Assembly: GCF_001748245.1 (NCBI RefSeq)
Contig: NZ_BDFO01000001.1
Location: 1,349,345-1,413,344, forward strand
Direction of reading: 5' to 3'
From: Oligoflexus tunisiensis
Lineage (GTDB): Bacteria; Bdellovibrionota_B; Oligoflexia; Oligoflexales; Oligoflexaceae
DNA length: 64,000 bases
A program made the translations under genes and the position numbers. Shown piece by piece: positions 47,172-55,939 of this stretch (position 1 is its first letter; the number at the start of each line of letters is the position of its first letter). The notes under the pieces are model-generated. The model was given only the letters and a program-made list of their open reading frames with translations, ran no database searches and was not told the origin of the DNA.

Positions 47172-48470
47172 ATGAAGCAATCACCGAAGCGCATTTCTTC
47201 GGGCGTTGAAGTTCTGGATCGAGCAATGGATGGCCTGCGTACAGGCGATAATGTGATCTGGTATGATACCCAGGCAGCATCCTCGGAAATCTTCTTTTTA
47301 AACTTTTTACAAAGTTCCATGAATGAAGGCCGCTCCCTGGTCTACGTGACCTTCGATAAGGCGCCGTCGTCACTCATATCCATATTAGGTCCTTTGACCA
47401 ATTATCCCAAACTGACAATTGTAGACTGTTTTACCTGGGGCAAGGGCGATGGCGCCAAACCCTTTGTTGATTTTTATCAGCAAGCGGAAGCCGGTTATCG
47501 ATGCAAGTTCGTCAAGATCGAGCAGCCTCATATCATGTCCAAGGTCGTGAACTCGCTCTTTGCCGTGTGCAGCGACAAGGGCCATGATTTAGGCCTCGTC
47601 TTTAACTCACTCTCGGCAGCGAACCAGATCTGGAGCAGTGATGAAACAATCCGAAATTTTTATGCGGCCTGCTGCCCGCGGCTTCTCGATCAGGGAGCGC
47701 TTGCTTATTGGGTCTCTTCAAAGGAATCGCAATCCAAAAAAAACCAAGCCATGATGAATCGAACCGCTCAGGTTGTGATCGATTTGGAACTTAAACGAGG
47801 GATGAGCAGTTTTCAAATTGTGAAAGCAACTGGGCGTGAAGCTGCACAGGTTGGCACGTCCATTCCCTATCGAGTGCGCGACGGTCAGTTTCTAAGTGAG
47901 GCATTTGATCAGGATAGCAGCATTGATGAATTCGGCCGGCGGCTACGGGCCCTCCGTACCCGCCGGGGTCTTTCGCAGTCAGATCTTGCCAAAGCCATCG
48001 GCGTCACACCCAGCACGATTTCCCAGATCGAAGGCGGCTCTTTCTATCCTTCCGTTCAAGCCCTCCTTAAGATAGCTGAGGTCATTGGCCCTGGTTCGGG
48101 AAGTTTGCTTGAATCAAGTCAGGTCATACATGAGGGACCCGTTTATCCCATGTCAAAGGCCGAGGAATTCCCCGCAGCCGGCATGCATGCCAATTCCCGA
48201 CCCCTGATTCCAGGGTATTTGTCTATGGGTAATCCGGTTCATACGGTGGAATTGAAGCCAGGCGAGTCTGTGGAGGGACACTTATCGAATCACAAGGGCG
48301 CGGAGTTGCTGGTCGTACTGCAGGGAAAAATTACAGTATTTATGGATGATACCGAGTATAACGCTGGCGCAGGGGATTCCATTCTGGTCAATCGAAACCG
48401 TCCCATCCGTTGGCGGAATCCCGGCCAGACCACCACACGCATGCTGCTTATTCTCTTTCGCATTTCATAA
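47172..48470 (+). CDS. RecA/KaiC-like domain fused to XRE HTH and cupin regulator
   Basis: A 432-residue predicted DNA-binding regulator. ATG 47172 has AAAGG upstream. Residues about 1-235 follow the RecA/KaiC fold: RISSGVEVLDRAMDGLRTGDN at the start, a strand-loop where the Walker A should be (IWYDTQAASSEIFFLNFL, with no GxxxxGKT), LVYVTFDKAPS, LTIVDCFTW, and LGLVFNSLSAANQIW near Walker B. About 250-308 is an XRE helix-turn-helix (RRGLSQSDLAKAIGVTPSTI then SQIEGGSFYPS). About 350-432 is a cupin (VELKPGESVEGHL ... GAELLVVLQGKITVFM). HTH-cupin regulators sense small ligands; the KaiC-like head has lost its nucleotide-binding loop and may be a protein- or ligand-binding module. No obvious target gene adjoins it. 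Confidence 0.8.
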   Translation: MKQSPKRISSGVEVLDRAMDGLRTGDNVIWYDTQAASSEIFFLNFLQSSMNEGRSLVYVTFDKAPSSLISILGPLTNYPKLTIVDCFTWGKGDGAKPFVDFYQQAEAGYRCKFVKIEQPHIMSKVVNSLFAVCSDKGHDLGLVFNSLSAANQIWSSDETIRNFYAACCPRLLDQGALAYWVSSKESQSKKNQAMMNRTAQVVIDLELKRGMSSFQIVKATGREAAQVGTSIPYRVRDGQFLSEAFDQDSSIDEFGRRLRALRTRRGLSQSDLAKAIGVTPSTISQIEGGSFYPSVQALLKIAEVIGPGSGSLLESSQVIHEGPVYPMSKAEEFPAAGMHANSRPLIPGYLSMGNPVHTVELKPGESVEGHLSNHKGAELLVVLQGKITVFMDDTEYNAGAGDSILVNRNRPIRWRNPGQTTTRMLLILFRIS

Positions 48471-48788
48471 CGTCCGCTTCAAGCCACTGAGTCAAGCGTT
48501 CAATGACCCTGCGGCGCGGGCGCTGAAACCTCTCCAGATTCTGTATTCGTCTTTGCGTTCCTGTTTCTTTGGTTCTCTGTCTTTGGGGAAAGTGTACACG
48601 CATGCAAAACCAGGATCAGCCAAATCCAACGTGTTTTCATGTGCTCATCTCTAGATTGTGGTGCAGAAAAAGAGCAAGTTCCATTCCCAGGAAAAGTGGG
48701 GATAATAATTGGTAAAGAATTCTTAACTCAATTTTTCAAACGTGACCAAATACTGAACGAAGATTATTACGGCGCAAAAGAATGTCGC
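48471..48788. other. Intergenic region
   Basis: About 320 bases between convergent genes. AT-rich around 48690-48780. No supported gene; no canonical terminator found. Confidence 0.3.
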
Positions 48789-49676
48789 CTATTGCAGAGC
48801 ATAGGAAAGACCAAACGAAGAGCGGTTCCATTGGTATTTTTTTTCTTTGAAAGCATCCCCCCTCCACAGGAAGGTTACCCTGGAATAGACGACACCCAAT
48901 TCCGCTGCCAATTCATTGCCGCCGATAATGAACAGACCCTCGCGAGTTACTTTCTCGGTATAGAATAATTGTGAAGTTCGGGATGCTCCCAAAGCAGAAG
49001 CGCATCCATACGCATAGGTGCCGCCGATGCAAAAGTCGAGAGTTGTCGTCTCGCGAACAAAGTTTTTCCCGACGAAGTGAGCCAAAGACAACCTGACATC
49101 GTTATATGTATAATAATCGTTGATTCTCCAGAGAGTCTTGGATACTCCAAACCCCCGGCTGGAAACATGGACCCCGGGTACAGGCGGTCTTTCCTGATCA
49201 TAACCAAGTGAAGTATGCCCATCCGCGAACGCCGTAATATTCAAAGGACTCTTAAACAACATATTGACCGATTCGGTGTTTTTCTTATGCTCCTCGATGG
49301 AATTGACAACATCAGCTTTGGTGAGAGCCTGCCCCGCCACATCAGGTTTCGACGTGAGTTTGAATTCTGACTTCAGTGTTGGGGGATTTATGAGATAGTA
49401 ATCGACACGGAAGCTCGTTTCCTCTTTCAATATGCGAAACTCTTTTTCATTGGCGACCTGCAGGATTTTTTGTCGAGCCTGGGCTTTGATTTTTTTGTCA
49501 GCGACGAGAACGAGTCCGGAAGGATAGTCGGATTCCAGATAGTATTCATAAAATTCCGGCGTGGCCGCCTGATTATCGCGCGGCTGCGCCTCCAATTCCA
49601 CGATGGCTTTATACGAAGCCACGCGCTGACTGCAGGCAGTAAGCAAGGCCATGAAAAGCATGGCCTTTTCGATCAT
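48789..49676 (-). CDS. Lipoprotein of unknown function
   Basis: A 295-residue lipoprotein; signal ends LLTAC. ATG 49676 overlaps the stop of the preceding lipoprotein gene (ATGA), so the two are translationally coupled. The mature chain has an N-terminal alpha-beta region and a C-terminal Gly/Tyr-rich beta region with two Cys (DFCIGGTYAYGC). Not recognised. The tight coupling suggests the two lipoproteins work together. Confidence 0.7.
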   Translation of the reverse strand: MIEKAMLFMALLTACSQRVASYKAIVELEAQPRDNQAATPEFYEYYLESDYPSGLVLVADKKIKAQARQKILQVANEKEFRILKEETSFRVDYYLINPPTLKSEFKLTSKPDVAGQALTKADVVNSIEEHKKNTESVNMLFKSPLNITAFADGHTSLGYDQERPPVPGVHVSSRGFGVSKTLWRINDYYTYNDVRLSLAHFVGKNFVRETTTLDFCIGGTYAYGCASALGASRTSQLFYTEKVTREGLFIIGGNELAAELGVVYSRVTFLWRGDAFKEKKYQWNRSSFGLSYALQ

Positions 49677-50173
49677 TGTCTTGCCCAAACGTTTTCGACG
49701 TCAAGTTCCTGCGATCTTTTCTCCTCGGTGCTGCCGTCCAATTCATCGGATTCCACACCCAAGTACATCTTGTCTCCGTCCACTTTGACTATTGTAAACC
49801 AGGCTGAATCCGTTCCATCTTCATTGCCGCCCGTATAAACCAGGTTGAGCGCGCTGAAGTCTTTGCCGTCGATTTCGCCGACGGTATAGGTTCCCTCTGA
49901 TTCATAGGCTTCTCCGTCCACTTCGGTGCAGCTGGTATCTTTGTAGTACTGGAAAATGGAATGGAGCGTACCATCGGTTGCGAATTGAAAACTGCTGGTC
50001 AAAGAGGATATGGCGTTCCCCTTTGAATCGTATTCTTTCAGGCAAGCCAGCCAGGTTCCTTCCATAGCCTCTTCCGTTGCGGCTGTAGCACTGGCTTCTG
50101 AGTCTTCTTTTTTTTCGCCGCATCCTGATAGAAAACTGGCAAAAAGCATAGTTACAACGAGTAATTTTTTCAC
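49673..50173 (-). CDS. Small lipoprotein
   Basis: A 166-residue lipoprotein; GTG 50173 is the start, with GGAG eight bases before it, and the signal ends FLSGC. The mature chain reads GTWLACLKEYDSKGNAI ... FQFATDGTLHSIFQYYKDTSC ... GTYTVGEIDG, a pattern of short beta strands like lipocalin-type or APCDD1-like barrels. A Cys pair (ACLKE and TSCTE) is likely bonded. First of a two-gene operon. Confidence 0.7.
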   Translation of the reverse strand: MKKLLVVTMLFASFLSGCGEKKEDSEASATAATEEAMEGTWLACLKEYDSKGNAISSLTSSFQFATDGTLHSIFQYYKDTSCTEVDGEAYESEGTYTVGEIDGKDFSALNLVYTGGNEDGTDSAWFTIVKVDGDKMYLGVESDELDGSTEEKRSQELDVENVWARQ

Positions 50174-50358
50174 TTACAAACTCCAAAAATGTCGCAATTC
50201 CGTCTGTCAACAGAATTGAATGTCGGCTTCCCTTGACTTGAATCGAGTTAAAAAAAATTACCGTGTATAGACCGAATGTTGCAACCTGGATCCCCGGAAC
50301 TCATCCCTGTCTTCCTGAGGAAACTATAGTCTGCCTTGGCCTACGGCCGCCGTTCCCA

Positions 50359-50396
50359 TTTCACCCTCGGCTAAAATTCCTCAAATTTCCTCGGAT
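50359..50396. repeat. Copy 1 of the IS1380-associated sequence
   Basis: TTTCACCCTCGGCTAAAATT followed by CCTCAAATTTCCTCGGATC resembles 56324-56360 just upstream of the intact IS1380 transposase, with a few mismatches. Probably a solo end left by a departed or deleted copy. Confidence 0.5.
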
Positions 50397-50545
50397 CACA
50401 GAATCAGCTCCTAACGCCGATTTTCAGACCTAATTGGAGGTCGGAGTTCGGAGGAGACAATTCGACCCGAGAAAGCCATCGGCTCAGTGATAGGCATAGG
50501 CAACGGTTAAGATTCCTTTACTTGAAAACGATTAGTTTACCCATA

Positions 50546-50566
50546 GCCACCTTGGTGGCTTTTTTT
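50546..50566 (+). terminator. Strong rho-independent terminator
   Basis: GCCACC-TT-GGTGGC followed by seven T. No coding region precedes it within about 370 bases on this strand, so it may end a small RNA or a lost gene. Confidence 0.75.
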
Positions 50567-50624
50567 GTTTCAGCAGATGCGATATAAGGCAGGCGAACAC
50601 TGGCTTTGATGAGGATTAGACTGA

Positions 50625-51185
50625 ATGCAAAAGAAAGTAATTGTCGCTTTAGTAGTTATTTTGGGGGTGATCGGCTACGCAGTGTCACGGTCTGAGAAGG
50701 ATTCGTCAGTTTCGCTTGATGACAGTACCGCTGAAGTTAAGCCGCACGAAAAACCTAATCGAGCTGCAACCGTTTCCGAGACGTCAGCCCCTACACCAGT
50801 TGATCAGTCCGCTCCTGTTGGAGAAGAACAAGTTTCGGCTCCGGTGAAAGCTCTAGAGACTCAACCTTCAGTTGCTTCCGAAGACAATAGCTCAGAAGCC
50901 CAGAGTGAGAACCCAGAGTCATTAGTCGATACAGCGAGAGAAGATAAGCTTAACGAGCTACTAATACAGAAGGGCTCAGACGTTGATAAGTATGTCGAAG
51001 TTCAGTCAATTGTGTGCAAAGGCAAAGTATGCACAATCGAGGCCAGTGCAAAAGACTCTCCTGCGCTCTTCCAGACTGCTGTGGCACAATTAATTCAGCA
51101 AAACCCATGGTTAGGTAACAAGATGGACCTTCAGCCACAACAGGATGATCCGGGAGTGGCTAAGTTTACTATTTATAGGGAGTAG
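50625..51185 (+). CDS. Membrane-anchored or secreted protein with Pro/Ser/Glu linker
   Basis: A 186-residue protein. An N-terminal hydrophobic helix (residues 5-20) without a clear cleavage site suggests an inner-membrane anchor. Residues about 25-105 are disordered, rich in Ser, Glu, Pro, Val. The C-terminal domain (about 105-186) contains two close Cys (SIVCKGKVCTIEA). AGGATT precedes ATG. The next gene follows after 7 bases. This architecture is common among small periplasmic proteins; function unknown. Confidence 0.7.
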   Translation: MQKKVIVALVVILGVIGYAVSRSEKDSSVSLDDSTAEVKPHEKPNRAATVSETSAPTPVDQSAPVGEEQVSAPVKALETQPSVASEDNSSEAQSENPESLVDTAREDKLNELLIQKGSDVDKYVEVQSIVCKGKVCTIEASAKDSPALFQTAVAQLIQQNPWLGNKMDLQPQQDDPGVAKFTIYRE

Positions 51186-51192
51186 GTAGTCG

Positions 51193-51414
51193 ATGAAGAA
51201 GAGCTGGATTGTTTGGAGTAGCCTGTTTGCTTCGACTCTGGCCTTTGCAGCTATTGTTGTAAATCCAGATGGCACCTGGAAGTGTGATAACCAATGCAGC
51301 ATCAGTTTTGTTGGTGGCGGTAAAATCAAGGTGTGCGAGAAAGGTGGTATGACTTGCATAACTATCGAACCCAACGGGCCCAAACTCATTGAGCAACCAC
51401 AGACACCCAAGTGA
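51193..51414 (+). CDS. Small secreted Cys-containing protein
   Basis: A 73-residue exported protein with signal to about LAFA and four Cys (WKCDNQCS, KVCEKGGMTC). Its start lies 7 bases after the preceding stop with GGGAGTAGG before it, so the two are one operon. A terminator follows at 51425. Unknown function. Confidence 0.65.
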   Translation: MKKSWIVWSSLFASTLAFAAIVVNPDGTWKCDNQCSISFVGGGKIKVCEKGGMTCITIEPNGPKLIEQPQTPK

Positions 51415-51424
51415 AGACAAGAAG

Positions 51425-51448
51425 CCCCGGGCACAATCCTGGGGTTTT
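51425..51448 (+). terminator. Rho-independent terminator of the two-gene operon
   Basis: CCCCGGG-CACAAT-CCTGGGG followed by TTTT directly after the small secreted-protein gene. Confidence 0.75.
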
Positions 51449-51509
51449 ACATTTCAGCCCATCACGAGCTCAGAGCTGCTCCGGACCAAAACCATATTGC
51501 TTCATGCAA

Positions 51510-52200
51510 GATCCATGAATGCAAACCCGGCCTTGATCAAATGATCAACCAGAAGCGAGCCGGTGTCCGTCGGCTCCAGGAACCGTTTGACTTCGCTCAG
51601 GTATCCCTTGCTCATGATGTTTGCATGATCGAGGCATATATAGCCGGTCGCCCGATGCCTTCAGCTTCGAGCCTCGTGATGAGGCTCGCTTTGGTGTAGC
51701 GCGGGGGCGGCTGCGTTTCCTTTCGAAGCAGCCTGCCGGAGCCAGCCTTCCTGGTTGATACAATATCAAGCATTGGCACTTTTCCATCGCTGCCGTCTTC
51801 GGATTCGCCTTCACCATCCTCCCTGACGGCATCGCGGGCAGGAAGAGCGCGCCATCCTTGTTCCACAAGGACACGGCCTTTGGCCCGAAACTCAAAAGTT
51901 TCCGCTCCCTCTCTCGCCTCGAGTGTCAGCGTGTTTACTTTGTATTACGCGTCGGCGAGTTGCAAGGCGACAGACCACTGCCAGATCAATCGATACAAAG
52001 CCCGCTGCTGTTCATCTTCTCCGGCCCCCTCGACTTCAATATGCGTCGGTCTGATTGCTTCGTGCGCCTCCTGTGCATCGCCTTTGACCTTGAAACGGCG
52101 GGGCTTCTCCGGCACCGTCTTACACTTGCCGCCTGCGCAGCAGAAGCGAGATGGAGCATGGCGAAGGCGGCGTCTGCCTCTGCCTCGCATGACCACTGTC
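51510..52200 (-). pseudogene. Type IA DNA topoisomerase (topA) relic
   Basis: Minus-strand frames contain clear topoisomerase I phrases: RRFKVKGDAQEAHEAIRPTH, then RALYRLIWQWSVALQLADA, an in-frame stop, then a continuing segment to KETQPPPRYTKASLITRLEA and EGIGRPAIYASIM, another stop, and a tail SKGYLSEVKRFLEPTDTG that fits the end of the core in a different frame. The toprim domain and the active-site Tyr region are missing. Such topA copies are carried by plasmids and integrative elements, so this is probably a decayed piece of a former mobile element. Confidence 0.75.
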
Positions 52201-52527
52201 AGAATCCGTGATCCGGAATTCGCGGCAGGCCATGCCCAACCGGATCCTTGACCAAGATCAAGTCAAAGCCTTGCCGGGATGTTCCGGGCTTGGCCGATTA
52301 ATGCACTTTACCGTAAATAATCCTAATGAGTTAAGCAAATTGACGCTTGCATGTAGGCTGAAACTATTGAATTTCGTGGCAAAACGGAGGTAAGGCTCGA
52401 TCTGTCTTTTTTTTGGACAATCAGACTGACTGATAAGTTATTCATATTATTTCGTGTTGTTTTGGCGCGAATTCTGCTTCTAACCTCGCGCTGTTGCTCG
52501 CTGAACCAGTTGATTGGGTGGATTAAT

Positions 52528-55323
52528 ATGAAGTCGAAGAAATTCCTGCTGCCAGCTCTCCTTGCTTCCAGCACAAGGACAATCACCGATAGCATTGGCC
52601 GATTGAAGACAAAGCTCATCACCATCCTGACATTGATCTCCTACCTGGCATCGGGGTGCGGCATGGTTCCCACACCCCGCTCGAGTACCAAGGCTATTAT
52701 TGGACTCGATGATCGTACTGAGGAACGCGTCTCATGGAGCAGTTGGCCCGTTGGCGTCCTGAGCAAAACCGAGAGGGTGGGGGGGAAGTCAGCTGTTTGT
52801 TACGCGACGCTGACATCGCCTGATGTCGTGACAACGGCGGCCCATTGCCTCGATGGTATCCTGAATGAACGCACAGATGGCTCCTTTGAGCTGCTGGAGG
52901 ATGTTGAAGTATCCTTCAGTTCGACTGACAAACGCAAAGTTGCCAGCATTTACGATATATTTGAAGATCTCGATCTCGCGCAACTTCGATTGGTTTCGCC
53001 CGTGGACCTGTCCTCGGTTCCTATGGCTCAGATTGACAGTTACGATAGCAGCGAGCCTCTCAGGATTGTGACCGCGCCCAAGCAGGTCGTGATTACAGAA
53101 TGGGTGACGCCTTCACCTAATTCCAAGCCCGAACTCAGGCCTGAGCTCACCCCCATTCCAGTGCGTGGAAGTTCGAACGCCTGCATGTCAACTCCGCCCG
53201 ACGCCTGGACCTGTCAAACCATGCCCTGGACGAGCGGCTGCAATTGTCCGGCCTCGCAAAACCTTGAGCCTTATAAGTACTCCTACATGGTTTGGCAGCG
53301 ATATACCCAGGAGACACAAAATCACGCCCGGGATGAACGAGGTTTCCTATCTTACGACCTTGATACCAAGCCTGGTTATTCCGGTGCCCCTATTTTTCAG
53401 AACGGTGAGCTGGTTGGCATTCACCTGGGTTACGATCCTCAATTGCGCAAGAACGTGGGGATAGCTCTCACGGAAATTTTCTCACCCTATGATCCTGCGC
53501 GTGAGCAGAGGCTGGACTCCATTCAGCCCGAGGGCATCAGCGTCAAAAAGATCAAAGACTGGGTGAAAAAGGCTGGAAAGGATCCAATCAAGACTCTTAC
53601 CGGGACTCTGGCTGACATTGACCCTACAAACCCGAATGGAAGCCTCAGCGTGGCCGCAGGTGCAGATGCTTTGACAAATTCCGTCAAGGAACTGGACGTG
53701 ATGTCCCGGAATTCGGATTTCCGCCAGGCTTTGGGTCGGATCGACCCTGATCACAGGATTGGAAAGTTTCTGGAGGATAACAAGCAGACGATTATCGTCG
53801 TGGCTGCCATCGCTCTCTTTGCGTACGGAGGCTATTACCTTATTTCCAGTGGAGCAGTCACCGGTGAAGCCGCATTTCTTGTTGAGGTCGGCGGGCAGAC
53901 AATAAAGGTGGCATCAGTCGAATTTGCGGCTGCAGGCTCGGGAGCGGTGGGGGGAGCAGGAGCATTCATCGCCACTGGTGGAATGGCTGAAGCCGCACCA
54001 GATCGCGGCGATGGCATGGGGTCTGAGACAGGCTCGGATATTACTTCAGTCAATACGGGAGGGGCTTCGGGTTCCTCATCACAGCCAAATGATAGACCAG
54101 GATCTGCCGAAAACCTGCCTCCCGGCAAGTACAAGAACGGCAGGAAAACGACAACAAAAGGGCACAGTGTAGGCAGCCAGGATCATATCCTGGATGTGAT
54201 GACTCGCATTGCTCAACTGTCCGGCCTTGATCCTAAACTTTTTCAGAACGGAATTGACCCGCAAATTCTCGTCAAACTCAACGAGATGATCAAAGGCGGC
54301 AAAGTTGATCCCGTGTTGATGAGAGATCTGAGAATCGCTCTGGATACATTAAGCAAGGATGTTCTCTCGAAAGATCCTGCACTTGCTGATGACGTCGATG
54401 ACCTCGCTGATACCATCGCCATGCAAAACGAGTATGGACTTGGGGTTCCTCTGACGAGCGACCTCCGGAAACTTAGTCCCGAGCAGCAGGAGGCACTCAA
54501 GAACAGGCAGTTGGATGCCAGTCAGAAGTTCATTGATGAACGGCTTGAAGAAGACGATGGGAAAAGCCTGCGCGGTGAGAGTATACGTTTCATTGTCGCG
54601 GCTGGAGTGTACAAAGCTTATCAGGGTCTCGATGAATTCAATCGGTTTAGCACCTTCTATACCCAAAGGGCTCTTCAGTATACCTACGAGTTTGCAAACT
54701 TTGCTTTGGATTTTACCGCTGTTCCTGCATTGATCAAGGATGCCTATCTTTGGGGCGAGAAGTACCCAGTCAACCCGATTACCGGACAGAGGGAGTTGGG
54801 GATTGATGGGTCAGGCAACATGATTGTTGACCTTGTTTCCATTCTTGTTCCTTCGTGGATGCGGAAAGGCAAGAAAGCCGCTGACGTCTTCCGTGGTGTG
54901 AATAAATATGTTGATCTGGCCAGTGATGCCAGTCGAAACCTAGACAAGGGTCTCAAGGACGCTGCCCAGGAAGCTGAAAGGCTTGGGTTCAAAACCTTTG
55001 AAGAGTATTTAACATATCAGAGCGTCAAGGATAAACTGACTCGGTACTTGCTGAATCCAGATCATCCTGTTGGAGGATCCAAAGCCAAATGGTTTCTTCA
55101 AGCTCTTGGTTATAGCCGAGAAAACATGGAAGCCTTTGCGAAGCAGATCGTTTTTAACCCAGCAACTGCAGTAAAGACAAAAGTCAATCAATACGGAACG
55201 ATGTATAATCAGGTGATTTCAATTAAAGGGGCGAATGGAAAACAAATCGATGTTACTTTTGCCTGGATAAAAGACAACGCTGGTAACGTAAAACTCGTAA
55301 CTGCAATTCCTACAAAGGCATGA
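52528..55323 (+). CDS. Lipoprotein trypsin-like protease with C-terminal DUF6883-like toxin domain
   Basis: A 931-residue predicted polymorphic toxin. ATG 52528 has GGTGGA upstream; an alternative TTG at 52603 would give the neater signal KTKLITILTLISYLASGC. The lipobox is LASGC. Residues about 60-320 are a chymotrypsin-fold serine protease: His106 in VVTTAAHC, Asp149 in EDLDLAQLRL, Ser285 in KPGYSGAPIF. About 415-440 is a membrane helix, then Gly/Ser-rich and helical stalk regions. The last 90 residues (LNPDHPVGGSKAKWFLQALG ... NQYGTMYNQVIS ... KLVTAIPTKA) match my memory of DUF6883, found at the ends of toxins. A small DUF4926-like gene starts 2 bases after the stop, as an immunity gene would. 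The domain calls are by motif reading; the toxin activity itself is inference. Confidence 0.78.
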   Translation: MKSKKFLLPALLASSTRTITDSIGRLKTKLITILTLISYLASGCGMVPTPRSSTKAIIGLDDRTEERVSWSSWPVGVLSKTERVGGKSAVCYATLTSPDVVTTAAHCLDGILNERTDGSFELLEDVEVSFSSTDKRKVASIYDIFEDLDLAQLRLVSPVDLSSVPMAQIDSYDSSEPLRIVTAPKQVVITEWVTPSPNSKPELRPELTPIPVRGSSNACMSTPPDAWTCQTMPWTSGCNCPASQNLEPYKYSYMVWQRYTQETQNHARDERGFLSYDLDTKPGYSGAPIFQNGELVGIHLGYDPQLRKNVGIALTEIFSPYDPAREQRLDSIQPEGISVKKIKDWVKKAGKDPIKTLTGTLADIDPTNPNGSLSVAAGADALTNSVKELDVMSRNSDFRQALGRIDPDHRIGKFLEDNKQTIIVVAAIALFAYGGYYLISSGAVTGEAAFLVEVGGQTIKVASVEFAAAGSGAVGGAGAFIATGGMAEAAPDRGDGMGSETGSDITSVNTGGASGSSSQPNDRPGSAENLPPGKYKNGRKTTTKGHSVGSQDHILDVMTRIAQLSGLDPKLFQNGIDPQILVKLNEMIKGGKVDPVLMRDLRIALDTLSKDVLSKDPALADDVDDLADTIAMQNEYGLGVPLTSDLRKLSPEQQEALKNRQLDASQKFIDERLEEDDGKSLRGESIRFIVAAGVYKAYQGLDEFNRFSTFYTQRALQYTYEFANFALDFTAVPALIKDAYLWGEKYPVNPITGQRELGIDGSGNMIVDLVSILVPSWMRKGKKAADVFRGVNKYVDLASDASRNLDKGLKDAAQEAERLGFKTFEEYLTYQSVKDKLTRYLLNPDHPVGGSKAKWFLQALGYSRENMEAFAKQIVFNPATAVKTKVNQYGTMYNQVISIKGANGKQIDVTFAWIKDNAGNVKLVTAIPTKA

Positions 55324-55324
55324 A

Positions 55325-55534
55325 ATGCAAAAGTTTGATGAATATGATACTTTTATCTTGAAAGTTGATCTCCCTGAACATGGCCTTCAAAAAGGCAGAA
55401 GGGGGGTGGTTTTGCTTGTCTTAAAGGATCATGATTCGATTGGTTATGCTGTGGAATTTGTAAGTTCAAACGGTGAAACCATAGGACCTTTTGTGATAGA
55501 TGACTCCGTGATGCAGAGCGACAACGGCGACTGA
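55325..55534 (+). CDS. DUF4926-like protein, putative immunity protein
   Basis: A 69-residue cytoplasmic protein: FDEYDTFILKVDLPEHGLQK then GRRGVVLLVL and YAVEFVSSNGETIGPF. This follows the DUF4926 pattern (Y-D-x-V-x-L-x-x-D-L-P-x-x-G-L-x-x-G-x-x-G-x-V, then Y-x-V-E-F), a small beta-barrel. From memory DUF4926 genes often stand next to DUF6883 genes, as here, which fits an immunity protein for the preceding toxin. The start is one base after the toxin stop, so translation is coupled. No signal peptide, so it would protect from inside. Confidence 0.75.
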   Translation: MQKFDEYDTFILKVDLPEHGLQKGRRGVVLLVLKDHDSIGYAVEFVSSNGETIGPFVIDDSVMQSDNGD

Positions 55535-55629
55535 GTTCCCCTTCGCTATATCCGTTCGAAAAGCGGATTCGACCTGATCTGAAGGATCTGCAGATGTGAT
55601 GGGTCTGTTCTGTTCTGATGTGATTTGAG

Positions 55630-55930
55630 GGAAGTTGAATGGTGAATAGGAAGTGAGCATTGTCGCCCTGAGTGTGACCTGTGAATTCCAAGTCAAAGAT
55701 CCTGCCAAGATTAGCGATCATCTCACGGACGGCTCCCATACCCACGCCGCGGCCGGAAATCTCTACCACACTTTTGGCCGTTGAGAAGCCTTCATGGAAG
55801 ATACCTTCGGCTAGCTCCTGGGCTTCATAATTTCGCTCCGCGGACAAAATCTCTTTGCTGATGCCGATGGCCTTGATCTTTACCAGAGCCAGCCAGACCA
55901 CGATCGTCGTCCGCAAGTCTCATGCTGAAG
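55630..55930 (-). pseudogene. Histidine kinase (CheA-like ATPase) C-terminal relic
   Basis: Reads AIGISKEILSAERNYEAQEL, IFHEGFSTAKSVVEISGRGV then GMGAVREMIANLG and HFLFTIQLP, the last third of a CheA-type ATPase domain like that of the kinase at 1808-4615. It is frameshifted near 55893-55905 (the DDDRGL G1 box is in another frame) and everything upstream is replaced by an IS256 relic. Not functional. Confidence 0.7.
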
Positions 55931-55939
55931 CAGCCTTGA

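Larger units (their letters stand above)
50174..50624. other. Intergenic with an IS-end-like repeat and an orphan terminator
   Basis: About 450 bases. It holds a copy of a sequence also found before the IS1380 transposase (50359-50396) and a strong rho-independent terminator (50546-50566) with no protein gene before it on the plus strand. Confidence 0.5.
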
